A DNA stretch of 64,000 nt from Nereocystis luetkeana (Eukaryota > Sar > Phaeophyceae > Laminariales > Laminariaceae), in the NCBI GenBank assembly GCA_031213475.1, contig JARUPZ010000001.1, positions 21,587,142 through 21,651,141 of the forward strand, given 5' to 3'. This document shows, piece after piece, positions 57,601-64,000 of this stretch. A program made the position numbers and the translations under genes. A model generated the notes under the pieces. The model was not told the DNA's origin and made no database searches. It worked only from the letters and a program-made list of their open reading frames with translations. Position 1 is the first letter of the stretch. Every line of letters starts with the position of its first letter.

Positions 57601-58189
57601 TTTCAGCGCAATTTTTCAATTGTCCATATTTTCCTGATTTTTTATCCCAAATGTTGGAATGTTAACGAACTTGATATTTTGGGTTTTGGAGAATTTCACG
57701 AATAAATAGTGACAGACCGCCTCCGTTATTGATACGTATCTCCAATTATTTCCAAACTTTGGAAAAAATATGGAAAAAACGCTAACTCATCGCCACAATA
57801 CCATGCAGTCCGGGGTCGCAGTATACGGTTTTGATCAAAAATACGGACAAGTATCAACTTTTATTTCGAACTTCTTTCTTTGATTACATTCGCCACACGT
57901 GACATGTGTTCCGTCCAAGCAGGTGGATACCATCTCGCCAGACGGTTAAGAACCGATATTTCTTCTGAGCAGCAGTGAGAGTTGTTAATACTACAGTATA
58001 GTATAGTACGTAGCAAGCCCTAGCACTGCTGTTACCAAATTCGGAGGCGAAATAGTTTCAAATGGTTGCGAAAGCGCAGGACGAATACAAAAGCTAGTCT
58101 TGGCTGGCCCAGCCTGGAGCCTGGAGTGGGCAAATTACTTCCTGGGGGGGGCAACTGGCTGGAGTACTTAGAGTACTACAGCAGTGAGT

Positions 58190-58545
58190 GCCAGTATTTC
58201 GGGGGCATATTGCCGAGTACTCGCAATACTTCCGTGTTCCATGCTCTAGATACTTTGAGTTCTGCAGGTATTTCGGATGGTTTGGGTAATGATACTGCGG
58301 GTACTGCTTGTGCTCGGGGTTCTGCACTGCTCATACTCCCAGTATTCGCAGCGTTTCGACCGCCAGTGCCGGAATACTCTCAGGAATCGGAGCACAAAAG
58401 GTACTCGATGCTCCGAGCATCTGGGAGCATCCGTGTACTATTAATACTACTGGCTGTACATCACGGTCTTGAAACAAACGCTTGACTCTTCCCCCCGTCG
58501 AGCTCGCCGAACGTCGTCATATATATATGTACATTGCGTAGGGAG
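58190..58545 (+). repeat. Dispersed repeat S, copy 2
   Basis: Partner of 51705-52115. It differs by several short indels, one of which is at 58438-58447 (CTATTAATAC) and another at 58158-58170 just before it (TACAGCAGTG against a plain TA). Confidence 0.7.
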
Positions 58546-58549
58546 TGGG

Positions 58550-60027
58550 TGTGGAGTCGCGATGGCCTGATACTGCACGCTGGTTGGTGTACTGCTGTAC
58601 TATTGCTGTACTATATTACCAGGGTATACTGCTGTTACAATACCACAACAACTCACAACTACTGCTGTGGCACCAGGGTTGCTATTGCTACTGCCTGAAA
58701 ACCATCAGCAAGCACTACGTAGGGCACCACCAGTTTTTCTCGGGTGGAGGGAACGCCATGGTTGGGGACCGACAATGGATAGTGGGCACTACGACTGCTG
58801 CTTGTGTGTGGTGTGTGGGCGTGTGACCACTACTGCTGTAGGACTGCTGCGTATGGTGCGTGGTGTGCGAGCGTGCGTGCTGCACCAATCCTCCGATGCT
58901 GTATATACGTACGAGTATGCACGTACATATGTAGGGCAGAGGGTACTGCTGTAGGGTACGACAAGTCAGTACGGCCGGGTCAGTACCAATGGATATACCT
59001 GGTACCTGGTTATTGTGTTATCCGGTGATGTACCCTGACCAGTTCTAACATTACACAACTACTGCAGTTGGGGGGAGTCCCCTTGCAACGACTGCTGTGC
59101 CATGGCGTGGGGAGGGTAGGACCTGTGGGAGTGCCGGCGCGCAGCCTAGATTACTGCAAGTAGTCAGGAGATACCAACCAAGTATCAACCGTGGAGAAGG
59201 ACCGAAAAATCCTCGTTTAATTACTGCGACTCTACGAAAAAATGCCCTGCACACTGGCAGAAAAAAAGTAAGCCAATCCCCATTATCGAGGGTGTCTTGT
59301 ACCCTGCTTACCCAAGATCGCCGGCCGACGCCTCGGCTGCGGTATGTGGTACGCTTGCTGTCTGTTTGCCGTCGATCTGCACTGCTGCCGTATCGCCGTG
59401 GTCGCTGTCTGCGGGTGTGCAGCTGTGGTGCTCAGATCTGTTGTGATGTTGCTATTCGTGACCTCTTTGCACCGCTTTTCGATCAGATTCGTTGTTTATA
59501 AAGTTGATTATCGACTGGTCGGTTGAACTCACAACTGACGTTTATTTTATTTTTTTCAATGGACGTCAGTCGGCCTTGCGTCGGCTCTGAATTCAACCGA
59601 TCGGTCTATACTCAACTTTGCAAGATAGATGCGTGAACCTTTCGCGCGTTTTCGTTTGTCTCCCATCGCAAAATTTGTCCAGAATTTTGTTTTTTTACAA
59701 AATGCTTCGCGAAATTACTTGCAAAACATTACCAGGGTATCTGATATCTGGTGACGTTTTCGTATTTCATCGATCGGCAAACTCGTCCCCTGTCCCCTGA
59801 TAGATCTCAAATATCAAATTGAATTTCAGAGCCTGTCTTCTCCAAAATTCACATGGGCGGGGGGGGGGGGGGGGCGAAATAAGAACGGGTGGAGGAGTAC
59901 CCATGGACGCCAGAAAAGCGCTCATTGCAGCAGGAGCGCAGGCAAAGCACTACTATATCACGCAACCGCCGTGTCATCTGCTGGGCGTGCATGGGTGCAC
60001 GAGTGCACCAGAGTCATACTACGTAGT

Positions 60028-60068
<41 letters not shown>

Positions 60069-60990
60069 GCGTGTGTGTGTGTTCGTTCTTTCAACCCGTG
60101 TGCCGTCATCCACCGCAACACCCAGACAAAGAAATACAACTGCTGCTGCTGTTGTCCGAGTACTGACGACATAGCAGCAGCAGCGGTATATAGTACCAGG
60201 CAGTAGTAGTCCGTTGTAGCAACCCAACAGTGGTAGTGCAGCAATCAGAGAGTAGGCAACCCAATGTCACGTCGTTCATTAGAAACAAGTAGAAGTATCG
60301 TCTCGACGAGCCTGGTAGCACCCAAGAAAGAGGGGAGTCACCGGCCAGCAGTCGATCGCTAGGGGAATAAGGGAACAGGAAAACGCGCGAACGGTTCACG
60401 CGCAGCTTTCAAAAAAAAAAAAAAAAAACAATTAATCCTCCGGCGGATTGGTAAAAATAAAGCAAAAAAAGTTGAGTATCGATCGATCTGCCTATCGGTT
60501 GACGTACTTTAAAAAAAAAATGTTTCACACATATGTCATGGAACATGAAACAGGCATAACATAACAGACACATGCACAAGACCGCCACCAACCAGGACAA
60601 ACATGCCAGGAGAGCACGAAACACTCGGTGCTGTGACAAGCCAGACAAACAAAAAACATTTTGTGCAAATCTGACACCAAACTCATGAGTGTTCTTGCCA
60701 AAGTATGACCAGGGTAAAAGGACATACCAGGTGCCGATCTTTGCGGTCCACTCCTGCAGCTATTAATAGCTGTGTTGATGTGTACGGTCGCGCGATCCGC
60801 GAGAGGCCCTATCTATCCCCACCTTCCTCTGAAGATCACGTCGCCGCGCAAGATATTATGCCGAACATCTAGCGCGCTAAATTTCCGGCGACCCAGGATT
60901 CCAAACCATAAGCTACGTAACTACGTCCGGGGCGCTGATTGATACTTACTGCCTATTATATATAGCTCAAATAAAGTCAAGATCAATCGG
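58550..60990. other. No gene supported; CTG/CAG-rich
   Basis: 58,560-59,100 is dense in TACTGCTGTA words. 59860-59875 is a G run and 60410-60428 an A run. Short ORFs are driven by the repeats. Confidence 0.4.
60029..60067 (+). repeat. (CAG)13 microsatellite
   Basis: Thirteen uninterrupted CAG units, with CTG-rich and CAG-rich patches 70-120 bp downstream that could pair with it. No gene context. Confidence 0.9.
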
Positions 60991-61070
60991 TCTTTACCGC
61001 ACCTTGGACCTGCCTTGACGAACCCGCCTCGCTGCGTCCTCTCGATCGCGAATCGACTGCTACTCGTACT

Positions 61071-64000
61071 GTGTGTGTTCTTCACATAATAAAACCGTTC
61101 TTTCTACCCGTCGACATCCAGCACAACCAGTTCAGTGTGCGTGCCGATTCTTCAATCCTAGATGAGATACAAGTTATGTGGTCACAAAGCTACGCCACAG
61201 AGATACTACGGTGCCACGTACCAGGTAAGCACTAAGCACTGCAGCGGGCAATGCAATGCCATGTCATCATACTAGATACGACAGGCACCACATACACAAT
61301 CTACCTGGTATGAAGTAGGAAAACGAAAAGACACAATCAAACAGAAAACAAAAACAAAGTAGACAAATCGAAAGAGAAAAAGAAAAATACTGAAAGCAAA
61401 AACTAGGAGAATCAATCTGTCGTGCCCCCTCCCCGCAGGCGAGGTGGCCAACACTTACTTGAAAAAGAACGAGCTGGAAAAAAGAAAAAAATAAGAAACA
61501 CACCTGCTTGTAAACAGAGTAAGACAAAGAACCAAGGAAAAAAAATAACAAGGAAAAATAACAAAGGGAAAATAACAGGCAGACCAAAGCCCAAAGCACT
61601 CTCCATCCAGGTGGCGGCAGCAGTTTGTGGTATGAGTAGTGGTTCCCCCTTCTAACCCGCCTGGTACCTTGCTACCCAGACTGCCGTCTCCGCCCTGCGT
61701 TCGTCAACTATGCCCAGCCCCTTGGCGTCAGACAATACGAAACGAGCAGAGTAGGTTCGTCGTCCAACCACGCCACACGGCTCCTTCAGTACGGCTCACC
61801 AGGTATCAAACCGAAAAGGAAGAAAAAAAAATAAAATGAAAATCACGGAGAGTCATCGCGAGAAAGAAAAAAACAAAACAAAAACAAAACAAAAAGAGAA
61901 GACAAGGGAACACCACGTTCGAACCAGCTGCACCAGTTGGTGGCACTATTAGTAGTAGTATGGTCATGTTCTACTTCCTAGTCGGCCTGGTGCCTTGCTA
62001 CCCTGTCTGCCATCTCCTTCCTACTTTCGTCTACCGCAGTTTCCCGTCTACCCCTCCCTCCTGTTCCCCCCCTCTCCGCATTCCCTTGGTCGGGCTGTCT
62101 GCCACTTCTCCTGTTGCCCCCTCCACCCCCATTCCCTTGGACACCATCCACGGCGGATGCGCGGCACTGCCTACTCATCTCAGCCTCAGCCTCGTGGAAC
62201 CTCACCATGAACCGTTCGGCTGCTTCAAGGATCCCCCGGTACCACTTCCCCGCCTTTTTGGCTGCAGTGGACCACAACGCGGTCTCAACTCCAAACACCA
62301 AGGGGGCAACTTCCGTTGACCCTTCGGTGGCTCCCTAAGGCATTCGACTATGCATCTATGCCAAGTCTTACACTGTCCGCCTGGTCTCGGGTTCTCCCCA
62401 CCAGCTATCGTCCCGAACTTACCCGACTGGGTAATCGCTCCTTGCTTTGCCGTGCCACGCCCCCCGCAAAGAAGAGCCGCCGTTTACAAATGATCGCTTC
62501 GATGCTCTCGCAACGTGTCATCTTGAGAGCCTTCGCGTACGAGCGGGTGGCATGGTCAGTACGAAGTCGGCGCTGGAAGCCAACAATGACTCGCAACAGA
62601 ACTTGGTGGTGAGCCGTTTGAAGCTTGGCAAAAGTGTTCCGCTCTGAGGGTCCACGTCACACACTCGTGCAGCAGGGTCTCAATCACCTCGGCCTTCAGC
62701 ATTCGGACTTTAAGGCTAAGGGGGGCGGTCGTCCTATGATACAACTCCGGGCCGACCGTTTGAGGCATGCTCGCAGGAGGCGGATCCGTCTGTCGATTTC
62801 GAGCGAGAGGGCAGCGTTTTCGTGGATAACGCCGCCTAGGTATAAGAACTGGGTCGTCTGCTTATACCTCTGGCCTGCCGCTTCGATGACGAGCGGTGGT
62901 GCGAGGGTTGTATGGTCTGGTGTTTGTAGGACCGTTGTCTCTGTCTTCTTTTCCGACACCGTGAGGCCTGCTGCTTCGAAGACAGTCACGATGACTGTCA
63001 TCATTTTCGCGAGCCCTTCAGCCGACTTCGAGACAATTCCTGCACCATCGGCGTACAACACGCCCCATAGAGACCTTCGCACGCACGCCTGCTTCCCTGT
63101 TCGTACTTATCCAGCTTCACTGAGTTGGACCAAATCCCTTACGATGGCTTCGTCTTGGCTGAAACGTACTAGTACGACGTGTAACGCAGCAGCGAAGAAT
63201 ACGCTGAACAATAACGGTGATAGTGCACGGCCTTGCCGCAGCCCCTGCGTGACATCAAACCATTCCGAGTGCTCGCCGTCATCAGTACGCACGCGAGCCT
63301 GCATGCCATCGTGGAAATTACGGATAATTCTCAGCATCTTGGTTGGTACGCCAAAGCGTGTGAGTACCTTCCATAACAGCTCTCGGCCGACAGAGTCGTA
63401 CGCTTTCTGCAGATCGATGAAGCACACGTATAAGGGGATTTTCCTCTGTCGTCCGAGCTCTTGCAACCGGCGCACGACGAACAACATATCAATCGTTCCT
63501 CAGGGAGTAGTTCCTCGGTCTCGCAGTAGTTGCTGAGGCGGGGCGCGACGATTTTCAACAACACTTTGCCTGCGTGGGCAACAAGCGAAATCCCTCTGTA
63601 TGTAGTTGTTGCAGTCAGTTCGATCCTTCTTTTTGTGATCGACCTTGATTATCGCATCTTTCCATTGCTGAGGGACTTCCCCTGTTAACCAAACATTGAC
63701 AAAGATGTTGTGAAAGTGTTGTGAAAGCACTGAGCGAATGCCGGGTGGTCGATTTTTAGGAGTTCGACCGGGAGACCATCTGGCCCGACAGCTTTCCAAT
63801 TCGACACCCCCTTAAGTGCTTATGTCATCTCGTCTATGGATGGTTCATCTTCAAGCGACAGTTTAGGCTGTCGCGGTGGCAAGAGGTCGATGATCGTGGG
63901 ATCGAGTTTCAGCGACTTCGTGTTCAAGAGTTTGTGGTAAAACCCCGCCCATTGTTCACGAATTCGCACCTTATCCCGTAAGATCGTGCCACCCTCGCCG
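61071..64000 (-). mobile_element. LINE A copy 1: non-LTR retrotransposon with RT domain, open at window edge
   Basis: Runs off the right edge; the 3' end is at 61071 in an (AC)n tail. Going 5' to 3' on the minus strand: RT fingers (KAVGPDGLPVELLK, 63,750-63,800; KDAIIKV, about 63,650), motif [10 protein letters not shown] (63385-63421), motif [15 protein letters not shown] (63206-63247), motif C as YADG at 63044-63055 where active elements have YADD, thumb and YLGGVIHENA (about 62,830), then the LINE C-terminal block (ECVTWTLRAEH, GFQRRLRTDHA) and a Gly-rich tail. The frame is interrupted several times, including a stop in the fingers and shifts near 63,600 and 63,100, so it is dead. The 0.9 kb 3' UTR is shared with copies 2 and 3. 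Clade (RTE/CR1/Jockey-like) is not settled. Confidence 0.88.

Noticed and set aside
57789-57830. ATGCAGTCCGGGGTCGCAG, like the LINE B 3' end
   Set aside because: Under 20 matching bases and no tail or neighbouring LINE B sequence.

Overview
This is a eukaryotic nuclear window, about half G+C, poor in genes and rich in repeats. Exons are short, bounded by GT..AG signals and separated by introns of up to 4.4 kb. There are LINEs, several foldback MITE families, minisatellites, CAG/CTG tracts and TTAGGG-like stretches; there are no operons, ribosome sites or prokaryote-style gene packing. A large-genome protist or alga, perhaps a stramenopile such as a brown alga, would fit, but the sequence does not settle the taxon.

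Layout. 1-9.2 kb: degenerate tandem and dispersed repeats, including a 1.7 kb unclassified repeat (R) with a MITE at its left end and a roughly 260 bp satellite; no gene seen. 9.2-17 kb: a likely two-exon minus-strand gene for a small protein ending in a CaaX box (10511-11446), then a degenerate ~150 bp array. 17-21 kb: a truncated LINE, a piggyBac-like MITE, a 24 bp minisatellite and CAG/CTG-rich repeats. 21.3-21.7 kb: one exon of a proline-rich SH3 protein (minus). 22-30 kb: a tRNA-like sequence, more MITEs, no clear gene. 30.5-46.4 kb: the main gene, a minus-strand, eight-exon GT92-like (DUF23) glycosyltransferase whose exon phases agree at all seven junctions. Its introns hold a LINE, the second copy of R, four MITEs, a broken tyrosine-recombinase gene and tandem arrays. 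47-64 kb: mobile elements, mainly two related LINE families (A and B), a foldback complex with telomere-like repeats, and at the right edge a LINE A copy whose reverse-transcriptase domain runs out of the window.

Most unusual signal: very short insertions of the form TA-core-TA occur all over the window. Two cores can be tested because the same repeat exists with and without the insertion: TTAA (giving TATTAATA, often CTATTAATAG) and CC(A/T)GG (giving TACCAGGTA or TACCTGGTA). In LINE copies, MITE copies and the foldback arms, the copy with the insertion has the core plus a duplicated TA, and the others have a plain TA. They look like excision footprints or micro-insertions from a TA-targeting process. 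A third motif, TACTGCTGTA/TACAGCAGTA, is frequent but less well supported.

The glycosyltransferase, the SH3 protein and the CaaX protein share no obvious pathway; all three lie on the minus strand.
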